A stretch of DNA of 30,572 nt from CARZYU01 sp964370085 (GCA_964370085.1 CAYJHI010000007.1:1-30572), one strand, 5' to 3'. Positions 22,047 to 29,734 are shown, numbered from the stretch's first letter. Notes: generated by a model not told the origin, from the sequence alone. Numbers and translations: made by a program.

Positions 22047-23385
22047 TATTTACCTCCTTTTTAAAATTTAGGAATGTACTAGTATCTTTTTTAAATAGCA
22101 ATTCAATTGTTGTAGTTGGTCCATTACGATGCTTTCCAATTATATATTCTGTAATACTAGTGTTATCATCCATTCTCTTCTCTTTATTATAGTAGTCGTC
22201 TCTATATAGGAATGAGACAATATCTGCATCTTGTTCAATCGATCCTGATTCTCTTAAGTCACTCATGATAGGTCTTTTATCCTCTCTCGATTCTACCGAA
22301 CGAGATAACTGTGCTAAGGCAATTACTGGTACTTTAAATTCCATAGCCATAGTTTTTAAAATACGAGATATATCTGATACTTCTTGTTGTCTATTTCCAC
22401 CATATTGTTTGCCTGAAGTAATTAACTGTAGGTAATCGATAACGACTGCAGATAATCCTGTTCTACTATTAGCTAAACGACGACATTTTGCTCTTATTTC
22501 ACCTATTGTTATACCTGGAGTATCATCAATAAATAAATTAGCATCTGCAAGTTGAGAAATAGCTTCATTAATGCGTTTCCAATCGTTGTTTAATAAATTC
22601 CCTGTACGCAGTTTATACCCTTCTATTTGTCCTAATGAAGATAACATTCTTGTTGCTAATTGTTCTGCGCCCATTTCTAAGTTAAATAGAGCAACTGCTC
22701 TATCACTATTCATAGCCATGTGTACCGCCATATTTAAAGCGAATGCTGTTTTCCCCATAGCAGGTCTTGCTGCGATTATAATCAATTCATTTTCATGTAG
22801 TCCAGATGTTACCTTATCAATATCTGTCCACCCTGTTGGTAACCCAGTTATTTCTCCTTTTGTTTCGGCTAACTTCTCTAAATCTTTTTGAGTCTTATAT
22901 AAAACATCCTTAATTGTTCTAAATTCCGATGTTTTACGGTTTTTACTAATGTCACCTAATTTTTTTTCTGCTTCTTCTATTAAAACAGATAACTCTTCAT
23001 CCAAATTATATCCAGATGTGGCTATTTCAGTAGCTGAATCAATAAGTCCTCTCCGAGTAGCACTTTCTTGAATATTTTTTATATAATACTCGGCATTAGC
23101 TGCAGTTGGTACAAAAGTGATTATCTCTGTTAAATACTCTACTCCTCCTATTTCTGTTAAATAGTTTTTCTTTTTCAATTCGGCTGTTACTGTTGTCAAA
23201 TCAACAGGAACTTTACTTTCTAATAGGTAGGATAAAGTTTCAAATAATTTGCTATGTTTATCTAGAAAAAAACTGCTTGGAATCAAATCTTCTGCTGCTT
23301 TTTCTAAAGCACTTTTTGATAGAAAGCATGCTCCTAAAACGGATTTTTCTGCTTCTATATCACTCGGCATTGTTCTAAGAGCCAT
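22039..23385 (-). CDS. dnaB: Replicative DNA helicase DnaB
   Basis: This hexameric helicase unwinds DNA at the replication fork (called DnaC in B. subtilis). The 448 residues have the N-terminal domain (about 8-105), linker, and RecA-like domain with Walker A ARPAMGKTA (206-214, Lys212), Walker B AVVIDYLQL (Asp317) and the DLRESGSIEQDAD segment. No intein is present. The ATG of MALRTMPSD is chosen because GAGGTG is six bases before it; a GTG three codons earlier is itself part of that site. It starts ten bases after rplI and overlaps the M23 gene. The gdpP-rplI-dnaB order is conserved across Bacilli. Confidence 0.97.
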   Translation of the reverse strand: MALRTMPSDIEAEKSVLGACFLSKSALEKAAEDLIPSSFFLDKHSKLFETLSYLLESKVPVDLTTVTAELKKKNYLTEIGGVEYLTEIITFVPTAANAEYYIKNIQESATRRGLIDSATEIATSGYNLDEELSVLIEEAEKKLGDISKNRKTSEFRTIKDVLYKTQKDLEKLAETKGEITGLPTGWTDIDKVTSGLHENELIIIAARPAMGKTAFALNMAVHMAMNSDRAVALFNLEMGAEQLATRMLSSLGQIEGYKLRTGNLLNNDWKRINEAISQLADANLFIDDTPGITIGEIRAKCRRLANSRTGLSAVVIDYLQLITSGKQYGGNRQQEVSDISRILKTMAMEFKVPVIALAQLSRSVESREDKRPIMSDLRESGSIEQDADIVSFLYRDDYYNKEKRMDDNTSITEYIIGKHRNGPTTTIELLFKKDTSTFLNFKKEVNNE

Positions 23386-23395
23386 GTCTTTCACC

Positions 23396-23836
23396 TCACT
23401 TTTCTAAATGTACTTTAATTTTAGCACATATTTCTTTATATAAATTAATTTTAACATCATGATATCCCAATGTTGCTAAGGCTTGTTTTATTTCAATATG
23501 CTTTTTGTCAACTGCGTAACCTTTTTTATCTAATTCTTCTTTGACTTGTTTGGGACTAACACTTCCGAACACTTTATCATTTGCCCCTGTTTTAACTTTG
23601 AATGAAAGTGTTACCTTATCTAGTTTATCTTTTAAAGATAGTGCTTCTTGTTTGTTTTTTATATCTAAGTTTTTTATTTCTTTTTGTTCTTTATTATAAT
23701 GACTTAGAGTTTGTTCTGTTAACTTATCTGCATATCTATTCTTTATAAGAAAATTTTCTGCATATCCGTCTTTAACTTCCTTGATTTCCCCTTTTTTCCC
23801 TTGGTTTTTTAGGTCTTTTAGAAATATTACTTTCAT
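23396..23836 (-). CDS. rplI: 50S ribosomal protein L9
   Basis: Ribosomal protein bL9 has two domains joined by a long helix and helps frame maintenance. The 146 residues show the N-terminal MKVIFLKDLKNQGKKGEIKE, the connecting helix (about 40-75) and the C-terminal domain with GSVSPKQV. The stop codon is TGA. The ATG follows GAGGAGG at six bases. The end of the upstream DHH gene runs 65 bases into rplI in another frame, far longer than the usual few-base overlap. dnaB follows ten bases later. Confidence 0.96.
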   Translation of the reverse strand: MKVIFLKDLKNQGKKGEIKEVKDGYAENFLIKNRYADKLTEQTLSHYNKEQKEIKNLDIKNKQEALSLKDKLDKVTLSFKVKTGANDKVFGSVSPKQVKEELDKKGYAVDKKHIEIKQALATLGYHDVKINLYKEICAKIKVHLEK

Positions 23837-24806
23837 TGTCTTCCTCCTCAAGAATATTTTTTTTTAATTCTTTTTCTACTTCTTTTATACTTTTATTTTC
23901 AATAATACTTGCGGCATTATATTTGTCTCCTCCGCCTGAAAATTTTTCCATTATTTCCTGTACTTCAACTTTTCCCATACTTCTTGCACTTATACCTATT
24001 GTTGATTTATTCAACTTACCTATAACAAATGACGCTTCTATGTTATTAAAAAACAAAATTGTATCTGCGGCTTTTGCTAATTCTTCTCTTTTGAAATATG
24101 TATTTTCTGTTCCTTTAGCAATGGCAATACCATCAATTATTTTTACATTTGTAATTATTTTTTGTCTTTCTATATATTCATTTAACTCTTGTTTTAGTAT
24201 ATACTGTACCTCTTTAGGGTTAGCTCCCTCTTGAGATAGAAAATATGATGCATAGAATGTTTTGTTTGATGTTTTTAATGTATAGTTGTTAGTATCTAAG
24301 GTTATGCCCGATAATAGTAAAGTTGCTATTTGTTTTGTTATCTTGATATTATTTTTTATTAAGAAAAACGATAACATTTCCGAAGTACTCGAAGTATTCT
24401 TTTCAATAATCTTAAGAGCATTATCTATTGTTTCACTATTTGTGTCATGGTGATCAATTATTAAAATGTTATTAAAGATTTCTAATAGTTTCCCTGATTG
24501 AATTGTATCTATTTTATTAGTATCTACTACTATCAACAAATCTTTCTCACTATTTGGATTTTTTATTTCTTCTACTTTTTTAATCATAACATTTTCTACT
24601 AAGTTGAAAGCATTTTCAACGGCTTTTTCTAGATGTATGTCTTCTATTATAACATAAGAAGTTTTTTTATACTTACGACAAATATGATTCATAGTTACTA
24701 TACTTGCCAAGGCATCTAAATCTATATTTTTATGTGCAGTGATATAAATCGTCTTAGCTTTTTTTATTTTTTTTATTATTTCTTTACTGCGATTTAAAAT
24801 TTCCAT
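23772..24806 (-). CDS. gdpP: DHH-DHHA1 phosphodiesterase, short form of GdpP
   Basis: This 344-residue protein matches only the C-terminal half of GdpP, the c-di-AMP phosphodiesterase, which is normally about 650 residues with two membrane helices, PAS and a degenerate GGDEF domain. Here the protein begins almost at once with the DHH domain: His25, Asp29 and Asp31 in AHKNIDLD, Asp95 in VVDTNKID, DHH (118-120) and Asp171. It ends with DHHA1 (GGGDKYNAAS, 291-300). All metal ligands are present, so c-di-AMP or pApA hydrolysis is likely, in the cytosol. The start is set by GGGAGG four bases before the ATG. The last 20 or so residues form a basic tail encoded inside rplI. The position before rplI supports orthology to GdpP; a DhhP-like enzyme is the alternative. 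Confidence 0.87.
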   Translation of the reverse strand: MEILNRSKEIIKKIKKAKTIYITAHKNIDLDALASIVTMNHICRKYKKTSYVIIEDIHLEKAVENAFNLVENVMIKKVEEIKNPNSEKDLLIVVDTNKIDTIQSGKLLEIFNNILIIDHHDTNSETIDNALKIIEKNTSSTSEMLSFFLIKNNIKITKQIATLLLSGITLDTNNYTLKTSNKTFYASYFLSQEGANPKEVQYILKQELNEYIERQKIITNVKIIDGIAIAKGTENTYFKREELAKAADTILFFNNIEASFVIGKLNKSTIGISARSMGKVEVQEIMEKFSGGGDKYNAASIIENKSIKEVEKELKKNILEEEDNESNISKRPKKPREKRGNQGS

Positions 24807-24831
24807 TTTTCCTCCCATATATCTCTTTTAT

Positions 24832-24837
24832 ATTATA
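24832..24837 (-). promoter_or_regulatory. -10 element of the gdpP-rplI-dnaB-M23-yycJ-rlmH operon
   Basis: A perfect TATAAT lies between the rpsR terminator and gdpP; only T-rich sequence occupies the -35. The predicted leader is about 18 bases. Overlaps and short gaps from here to the rlmH terminator suggest a six-gene operon. Confidence 0.5.
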
Positions 24838-24854
24838 CTACAAAATAACAAAAG

Positions 24855-24876
24855 AAAAAAGATAGTTTCCTATCTT
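24855..24876 (-). terminator. Rho-independent terminator after rpsR
   Basis: AAGATAG and CTATCTT pair over a GAAA tetraloop, then six T on the minus strand. The stem starts at the last base of the rpsR TAA. Confidence 0.88.
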
Positions 24877-25091
24877 TACTTAGTATATGGTAATAATGCG
24901 ATTGCTCTTGCTCTTTTAATTTGTTCTGCAATAAATCTTTGATGTTTAGCACAAGCACCTGTTACACGACGTGGTAAAATTTTTCCACGCTCATTAATAT
25001 ATTTTTTTAAGATTTCAACATCTTTATAATTTATATTTTTTCCAGTACACATATAGCATATTTTTTTCTTTTTACGATAAAATTCAGCCAT
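24876..25091 (-). CDS. rpsR: 30S ribosomal protein S18 (zinc-binding form)
   Basis: Ribosomal protein bS18 pairs with S6 on the platform of the 30S subunit. The 71 residues include ICYMCTGKNINYKDVEIL, INERGKILPRRVTGACAKHQ and RARAIALLPYTK. Cys12 and Cys15, together with Cys and His in ACAKH, make it the zinc-binding (C+) type, unlike the Cys-poor form in B. subtilis. With the C+ L31 in the same window this suggests a lineage that relies on zinc ribosomal proteins. GGAGG lies seven bases before the ATG. It is the last gene of rpsF-ssb-rpsR and is followed by a strong terminator. Confidence 0.97.
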   Translation of the reverse strand: MAEFYRKKKKICYMCTGKNINYKDVEILKKYINERGKILPRRVTGACAKHQRFIAEQIKRARAIALLPYTK

Positions 25092-25106
25092 TGTCTTTCC
25101 TCCTTC

Positions 25107-25583
25107 TTAAAACGGTAGTTCGTCATCACTTATTTCAATGCTAGAACCAAAATCTGCGAATGGATTGCTTGAAACATCAGTAGTTTGCGAAGGTTGCTCA
25201 TTTTTAAAGTCATATGGTGAAGGATTGTTGTTGTTGTTATTCCCTCCATCATTTGCATTTCTGCTGTTTTTAGAATCTAAAAATTGAACGTTTTCTGCAA
25301 CTATTTCTGTTACATAGCGTTTTTTTCCATCATTATCATCATAGCTTCTAGTTTGAATTCTTCCATCAATCGCTACTTGACTACCTTGTGTTATATAGTT
25401 TTTAACATTTTCTGCTTGTTTTCTCCATACAACTATATTAATAAAATCAGCTTCTCTCTCTCCTGATTGAGAAGTGAATGCTCTATTAACTGCGATTGAA
25501 AAGCTAGCTACAGGGGTATTACTTCCTGTATATCTTAGTTCAGGATCTCTTACTAGTCTCCCTATTAAAAATACTTTGTTCAT
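25107..25583 (-). CDS. ssb: Single-stranded DNA-binding protein
   Basis: SSB coats single-stranded DNA during replication and repair. The 158 residues have the OB-fold domain (about 1-105; MNKVFLIGRLVRDPELRY, then NIVVWRKQAENV and GSQVAIDGRIQTRSYD), an Asn-rich linker (about 112-125) and the acidic C-terminal tip DDELPF that recruits partner proteins. It lies between rpsF and rpsR, the normal arrangement in Bacillota. GAGGG is four bases before the ATG and 13 bases separate it from rpsF. Confidence 0.97.
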   Translation of the reverse strand: MNKVFLIGRLVRDPELRYTGSNTPVASFSIAVNRAFTSQSGEREADFINIVVWRKQAENVKNYITQGSQVAIDGRIQTRSYDDNDGKKRYVTEIVAENVQFLDSKNSRNANDGGNNNNNNPSPYDFKNEQPSQTTDVSSNPFADFGSSIEISDDELPF

Positions 25584-25596
25584 AATTCCCTCTCTC

Positions 25597-25887
25597 TTAG
25601 TTATCGATACGAATGATTAATGTACGGATAACATCTTCACTAATACGTGATAAACGATCAAATTCATTTGTAGCTTTTGCATCTTCTGTTTCAATTACAT
25701 AAAGAAAATAATATCCTTTAGTGTATTTTTTAACTTCATATGCTAATTCTCTTTGTCCCATTGCCTTTTCTTCAATAATATTAGCACCGTTTGATGTTAA
25801 TACATTTTTCATGTTTTCAGCAACTGAACTGATTACCGTTTCCTCTAGGTCTGGTCTTACGATAAACATAATTTCATACTTATTCAT
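25597..25887 (-). CDS. rpsF: 30S ribosomal protein S6
   Basis: Ribosomal protein bS6 binds S18 and the central domain of 16S rRNA. The 96 residues match the family: MNKYEIMFIVRPDLEE, MGQRELAYEVKKYTKGYYFL and the final VIRTLIIRID. There is no long acidic C-terminal tail. GGAGGTG lies six bases before the ATG. The gene starts the rpsF-ssb-rpsR operon and is preceded by a leader with two hairpins that probably binds the S6-S18 complex for autoregulation, as described for rpsF leaders in other bacteria. Confidence 0.97.
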   Translation of the reverse strand: MNKYEIMFIVRPDLEETVISSVAENMKNVLTSNGANIIEEKAMGQRELAYEVKKYTKGYYFLYVIETEDAKATNEFDRLSRISEDVIRTLIIRIDN

Positions 25888-25952
25888 TTTTTACACCTCC
25901 TCATGGTCTTTAGGCTGTACTTTTTGCACAGCAAGGAGTACTTAAAATACTC
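25888..25952 (-). ncRNA. Structured leader of rpsF-ssb-rpsR (candidate S6:S18 autoregulatory element)
   Basis: The 65-base leader contains two adjacent hairpins. The first (25936-25952) starts at the predicted transcript start: GAGTA/TACTC extended by a G-T and an A-T pair. The second (25914-25932) pairs GCTGTGC with GTACAGC over an AAAAA loop. Three bases separate them. CTCC of the first could instead pair with the GGAG of the ribosome binding site. I did not see the CCG element described for S6:S18 motifs, so the class is tentative. Confidence 0.5.
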
Positions 25953-25958
25953 GCATAT

Positions 25959-25987
25959 AGTATATCAAAAATTACTTGTGTTGTAAA
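25959..25987 (-). promoter_or_regulatory. Vegetative promoter of rpsF-ssb-rpsR
   Basis: The minus strand reads TTTACA, 17 bases, TATACT with the extended TGA. Predicted start at 25952. The -35 lies a few bases after the ychF stop codon. Confidence 0.75.
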
Positions 25988-25993
25988 GGTTTA

Positions 25994-27094
25994 TTATACA
26001 TTAAATCGGAAATGACATATATCTCCATCTTCCATTAAATATTCTTTACCTTCTAACCTTGCTTTTCCGGCCTCTTTTACTTTCAATTCACTGCCTAACT
26101 CTATTAAGTCATTGTACCCAGTTACTTCTGCTCTTATAAATCCTTTTTCAAAATCAGAGTGAATGATTCCTGCACATTGTTTTGCAGTCATTCCTTTTTT
26201 GAAAGTCCATGCCCTAACTTCTTCTTTACCTACTGTAAAATACGTTGCTAAACCAAGCAAATCGTATGTTACTCTTACTAATTCATCTAATCCAGAAATT
26301 TGCAATCCTAGCCCCTCTAACATTTCTTGTTTATCTTCATCGCTCATTTCGCTTAATTCTTGCTCTAATTTTGCACATATTACGACGGTTCTAGCATTTT
26401 CTTTAGTAGCATATTCTTCTACTTGTTTTACATATTGATTATGTTCTAGTCCTAGTTCTTCTTCTGATATATTAGCTAAATATATGATTGGCTTTGCTGT
26501 AAGAAATTGAAAACTTTTAACTAACTTTAATTGTTCATCTGAAAAAGACACTAATCTTAATGGTATATCTTTTTCTAAATTATCTTTTGCTATTAATAAA
26601 ACTTCTAATTCTGCTAATGCTTCTTTATCTTTATTTGTCCTTGCTTTTTTTTCTACTCTGCTGATTCGATTATTAATACTTTCTAAATCTGAAATCGCTA
26701 ATTCTAAATTAATTGTTTCTATGTCTCTTATTGGATCTACTTCACCATCTACATGTGTGATATTTTTATCTTCAAAACAGCGTACCACTTCGCAAATTGC
26801 ATCTACTTCCCTTATATGTGATAAGAATTGATTACCCAACCCTTCTCCTTTTGAAGCTCCTTTTACTAATCCTGCGATATCTGTAAATTCATATGCTGTA
26901 GGTATAAACTTATTAGGTTCATACATTTCCTTTAATTTATTCATTCTTTCATCTGGCACTATTACAATTCCAACATTTGGTTCTATTGTTGCAAATGGGT
27001 AATTAGCTGCCAATATATTTTTTTTTGTTATTGCATTAAATAAAGTTGATTTACCTACATTTGGTAATCCTACTATTCCTGCTGTTAAAGCCAT
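25994..27094 (-). CDS. ychF: Redox-regulated ATPase/GTPase YchF (EngD)
   Basis: YchF is a conserved Obg-family P-loop protein that binds ribosomes and prefers ATP. The 366 residues are the usual length. G1 is GLPNVGKS (9-16), G3 is DIAGLVKGASKGEGLGN, and the G4 position reads NISEE instead of NKxD, which explains ATP preference. A coiled-coil follows, and the C-terminal TGS domain ends in YLMEDGDICHFRFNV. The ATG of MALTAGIVG is chosen because GGAGG is seven bases before it; an in-frame ATG two codons earlier is only one base from that site. In B. subtilis engD also lies between yyzM (DUF951) and rpsF. Confidence 0.96.
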   Translation of the reverse strand: MALTAGIVGLPNVGKSTLFNAITKKNILAANYPFATIEPNVGIVIVPDERMNKLKEMYEPNKFIPTAYEFTDIAGLVKGASKGEGLGNQFLSHIREVDAICEVVRCFEDKNITHVDGEVDPIRDIETINLELAISDLESINNRISRVEKKARTNKDKEALAELEVLLIAKDNLEKDIPLRLVSFSDEQLKLVKSFQFLTAKPIIYLANISEEELGLEHNQYVKQVEEYATKENARTVVICAKLEQELSEMSDEDKQEMLEGLGLQISGLDELVRVTYDLLGLATYFTVGKEEVRAWTFKKGMTAKQCAGIIHSDFEKGFIRAEVTGYNDLIELGSELKVKEAGKARLEGKEYLMEDGDICHFRFNV

Positions 27095-27114
27095 ATACAT
27101 CCCTCCGTCTTTAT

Positions 27115-27120
27115 ATTATA
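27115..27120 (-). promoter_or_regulatory. -10 element of ychF
   Basis: A perfect TATAAT directly after the AbgT gene terminator, without a good -35. The predicted start is three bases before GGAGGG. Confidence 0.45.
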
Positions 27121-27121
27121 C

Positions 27122-27145
27122 AAAAAAAGTAGATATAAATCTACT
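27122..27145 (-). terminator. Rho-independent terminator after the AbgT-family gene
   Basis: AGTAGAT and ATCTACT pair over a TTAT loop, followed by seven T on the minus strand. The stem begins at the base right after the stop codon. Confidence 0.88.
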
Positions 27146-28750
27146 CTAAATTGTTGGATATACTTCTGGTCCTATTGGTAACCCTATTAAATACCATCCT
27201 ACCAACAATAATATCCAAGCAATACTTATGATTAAGAAATAAGGCATAATGTAGCCTATTCCTTGTTTAAATCCGATTGGTTCATCTTTATTTAGGTTAT
27301 ATATGTTTAAATAACCTATATAAACCACAAAAAAGGCAAGTAGAGGCGTTATTCCGTTTGTAATTGAATCGGACGCTCTTAACATCATTTGTGCAAATCC
27401 TGGCGAAATATTCGATTGCATTAGCAAAGGTACAACCACCGGTGAAAAAATAGCCCATTTTGCGGCGGGAGTAGTTAAAACTATATTGGCAAGAGCCATG
27501 ATTATAACTATAGTTATAACTAGCGGTAAACCCGTAAATGGCAAACTATTTATAAAATTTGCGAGTAATCCGGTAATAATTGTTCCAATATTTGTTTCTC
27601 TAAAAATGGCAATTAGTTGAGATGCTATAAATATGAACAATATTAAAGTTCCTATATTTTTAAATATAACTGAACTTTTTGCAGCTTCTATAACAGAACG
27701 ATCATTTTTAATCGTTTTAGCACCTAATCCATATGCAATACCCATTAATAAAAATATAATAGATAACATGTATGTAAATCCATCTTGGAAATATGCATTA
27801 GATCCAAAAAGTTGGTCTATATATGCCGGTTCTGTCATATCTAATAGCATTCCAGAAAACGGTAGACCAGGTATTATCATATACACAAATAATGCTATTC
27901 CTACTATCCCTGTTACTAAGGCATATTGTAATCCTGTTTTTTCTCTTTTTGTTTCCTCTAATTTTTTTTGTTCTTCTTCATCCTCAGTTATTATTTCTAA
28001 CTGTTGGGTAACACTTAAGTCATTTTTCGCTTTGTATTTTCCTATTCTAGGTACTATGAACTTTTCTATTATTAGAGTTCCTATTATTGATAATATGATG
28101 GTTAATGCAATTATGATAAATAAATTAGATGTCAAACTAACATGATAATTTGGATCTATTAAGTTTGCGGCCGTTTGGGTATAGTTTAGCAATGCAACTT
28201 CCGCTGAACCTGTAAATAATGTAACTCCATATCCAAAACTCACTCCAACAAAAGCAGTAGCTATTCCTGTTAATGGATTTCTCTTCAATCCTTGGTATAT
28301 TAATGCTGATAGTGGTATTAAAAATACATATCCTACTTCATTAATAACTGTGGAAAAGGTTGCAATTAAAAGTATAAAAAAGGTTAGTTGCGTTCTATTA
28401 ATTTTTGAGAAGTGTCTTTTTACTAATGTACTTATAAAACCTGTTCCTTCTGCGACTGCTAATCCAATCATTGTAATGAGTAGCATACTCAATGGCAGAA
28501 AACTAATAAAATTTCTTGTGGCATTACTGATGATAAATTTCATGCCATCAAAATTTAATAAACTAGTTACACTTACTAGTACCGGCTCTAATTCATTTGT
28601 AGTAGCGTTTATTGTATTATAAGTCACCTGAAATTGAAAGAACGATAGTATTCCGCTTAGTACAACAACCATCGCAATAGCAAACAGCATTACTGTTATT
28701 GGATGAAAATGAAACTTTTTTAATTTTAACTTTCTCTTATCTTTTCTCAT
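27146..28750 (-). CDS. AbgT family transporter
   Basis: This is a polytopic transporter of 534 residues with a basic N-terminal tail, roughly eleven hydrophobic segments and an acidic/basic cytoplasmic loop at about 245-275. Family features are LPLSMLLITMIGLAVAEGTG, NEVGYVFLIPLSALIY, TPAAKWAIFSPVVVPLL and ASDSITNGITPLLAFF. AbgT proteins were described as p-aminobenzoyl-glutamate importers, and some homologues export antifolates such as sulfonamides, so direction and substrate are open. The ATG overlaps the DUF951 stop (ATGA) and has GAGGA upstream, so parB-mscS-DUF951-abgT looks like one transcript. Bacillus has other membrane proteins (yyaD, yyaE) at this point in the order. Confidence 0.86.
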   Translation of the reverse strand: MRKDKRKLKLKKFHFHPITVMLFAIAMVVVLSGILSFFQFQVTYNTINATTNELEPVLVSVTSLLNFDGMKFIISNATRNFISFLPLSMLLITMIGLAVAEGTGFISTLVKRHFSKINRTQLTFFILLIATFSTVINEVGYVFLIPLSALIYQGLKRNPLTGIATAFVGVSFGYGVTLFTGSAEVALLNYTQTAANLIDPNYHVSLTSNLFIIIALTIILSIIGTLIIEKFIVPRIGKYKAKNDLSVTQQLEIITEDEEEQKKLEETKREKTGLQYALVTGIVGIALFVYMIIPGLPFSGMLLDMTEPAYIDQLFGSNAYFQDGFTYMLSIIFLLMGIAYGLGAKTIKNDRSVIEAAKSSVIFKNIGTLILFIFIASQLIAIFRETNIGTIITGLLANFINSLPFTGLPLVITIVIIMALANIVLTTPAAKWAIFSPVVVPLLMQSNISPGFAQMMLRASDSITNGITPLLAFFVVYIGYLNIYNLNKDEPIGFKQGIGYIMPYFLIISIAWILLLVGWYLIGLPIGPEVYPTI

Positions 28751-28944
28751 TTTTGTTCCTCAACTATCTTTTTGATTTTTTTATTAAAATCAACTCTTGG
28801 TAGCATAATGCTTCGACCACAGTTAATACATTCTATCTTGACGTCTGCTCCTAACCTAGTAATTCTCCATTCGTTTGTACCACATGGATGAGGTTTTTTC
28901 ATAATTACTATAGTTCCTACAGTATATTGGTTTTTATTTTCCAT
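28747..28944 (-). CDS. DUF951 zinc-ribbon-like protein (YyzM)
   Basis: This is a small cytoplasmic protein of 65 residues. The core KKPHPCGTNEWRITRLGADV and the following ECINCGRSIMLPR match DUF951. Cys in HPCG and the CINC pair, perhaps with the nearby His, look like a metal site. Its function is unknown; the gene is a steady neighbour of parB and ychF in Bacillota, often next to a mechanosensitive channel gene as here. The ATG is chosen over a GTG three codons upstream because AGGTGA, which contains that GTG, lies five bases before it. It overlaps mscS by 11 bases and abgT by four. Confidence 0.88.
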   Translation of the reverse strand: MENKNQYTVGTIVIMKKPHPCGTNEWRITRLGADVKIECINCGRSIMLPRVDFNKKIKKIVEEQK

Positions 28945-29734
28945 CCGAATCACCTATAAGAGTATATTCATCTATATTTTCTTTATCTAATGTGTTTTTT
29001 ACTTGTATTAATATTTGTTGTTCTACTTCTTCCACTTTAGTAGAAGTTGTTATTATTTTTAGAACATAATTGTGTGTTTCTTTCGTTATTTTATTATCGA
29101 TTTTTATAATAGGAGTTTCTTTTAAATGCTCGATATTTGATATTGAAAGAATAATTTTATTAATCATCTTTTCTATTTCTTTAATGGATTTTGTTGATTT
29201 TATCGATAATTTCATATTAATATAAGTTGGTGTTAAGCTATAATTAATTATTTCAGTTATATTACGGTTAGCAATTATTTTTACATCACCTTCAATGTTT
29301 CTTATTCTAGTTGTTTTTAATCCTAATGAGATTACTTCACCTTTATATGTTCCAATTTGAATTATATCTCCAACTTCATATTGATTTTCTGTAATAATAG
29401 AGATTCCAGATAAAGTATCTTTTAGTATGTCTTGTAACGAAAATCCAATAACAATTCCTACTATTCCTGCTCCTGCTAATAGTGAAGTAACATTAATATT
29501 ATAAACAGATAACACTGCTGCTACCGCTATGAATCCAATGATATATTTTAATATATTATTTATTAAAGACTCAATCGTATTGGCTTTTTTTGTTGCTTTA
29601 CTACCTCTAACTCTATTAAATATTGCTGTTCTTAATACTTTTTTTATAAGAAAATATACTATAAAAGCAATTGTTAAGTATATAATTGGTAGTATTACTT
29701 CTTTAATAAGAATAACTTCTAGTATTTCTTTCAT
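28934..29734 (-). CDS. mscS: Small-conductance mechanosensitive channel (MscS family)
   Basis: This membrane channel of 266 residues should open under membrane tension to release solutes in hypo-osmotic shock. It has three membrane segments (about 8-33, 60-80, 84-115). The third contains the pore-lining Gly/Ala pattern LLAGAGIVGIVIGFSLQDIL, followed by the beta domain motif YEVGDIIQIGTYKGEV and TRIRNIEGDVKIIANR. The C-terminal alpha/beta vestibule domain follows, so the protein is complete and of the short YkuT-like type. AAAGGG is eight bases before the ATG. It lies 16 bases after parB and overlaps DUF951. Confidence 0.92.
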   Translation of the reverse strand: MKEILEVILIKEVILPIIYLTIAFIVYFLIKKVLRTAIFNRVRGSKATKKANTIESLINNILKYIIGFIAVAAVLSVYNINVTSLLAGAGIVGIVIGFSLQDILKDTLSGISIITENQYEVGDIIQIGTYKGEVISLGLKTTRIRNIEGDVKIIANRNITEIINYSLTPTYINMKLSIKSTKSIKEIEKMINKIILSISNIEHLKETPIIKIDNKITKETHNYVLKIITTSTKVEEVEQQILIQVKNTLDKENIDEYTLIGDSDGK

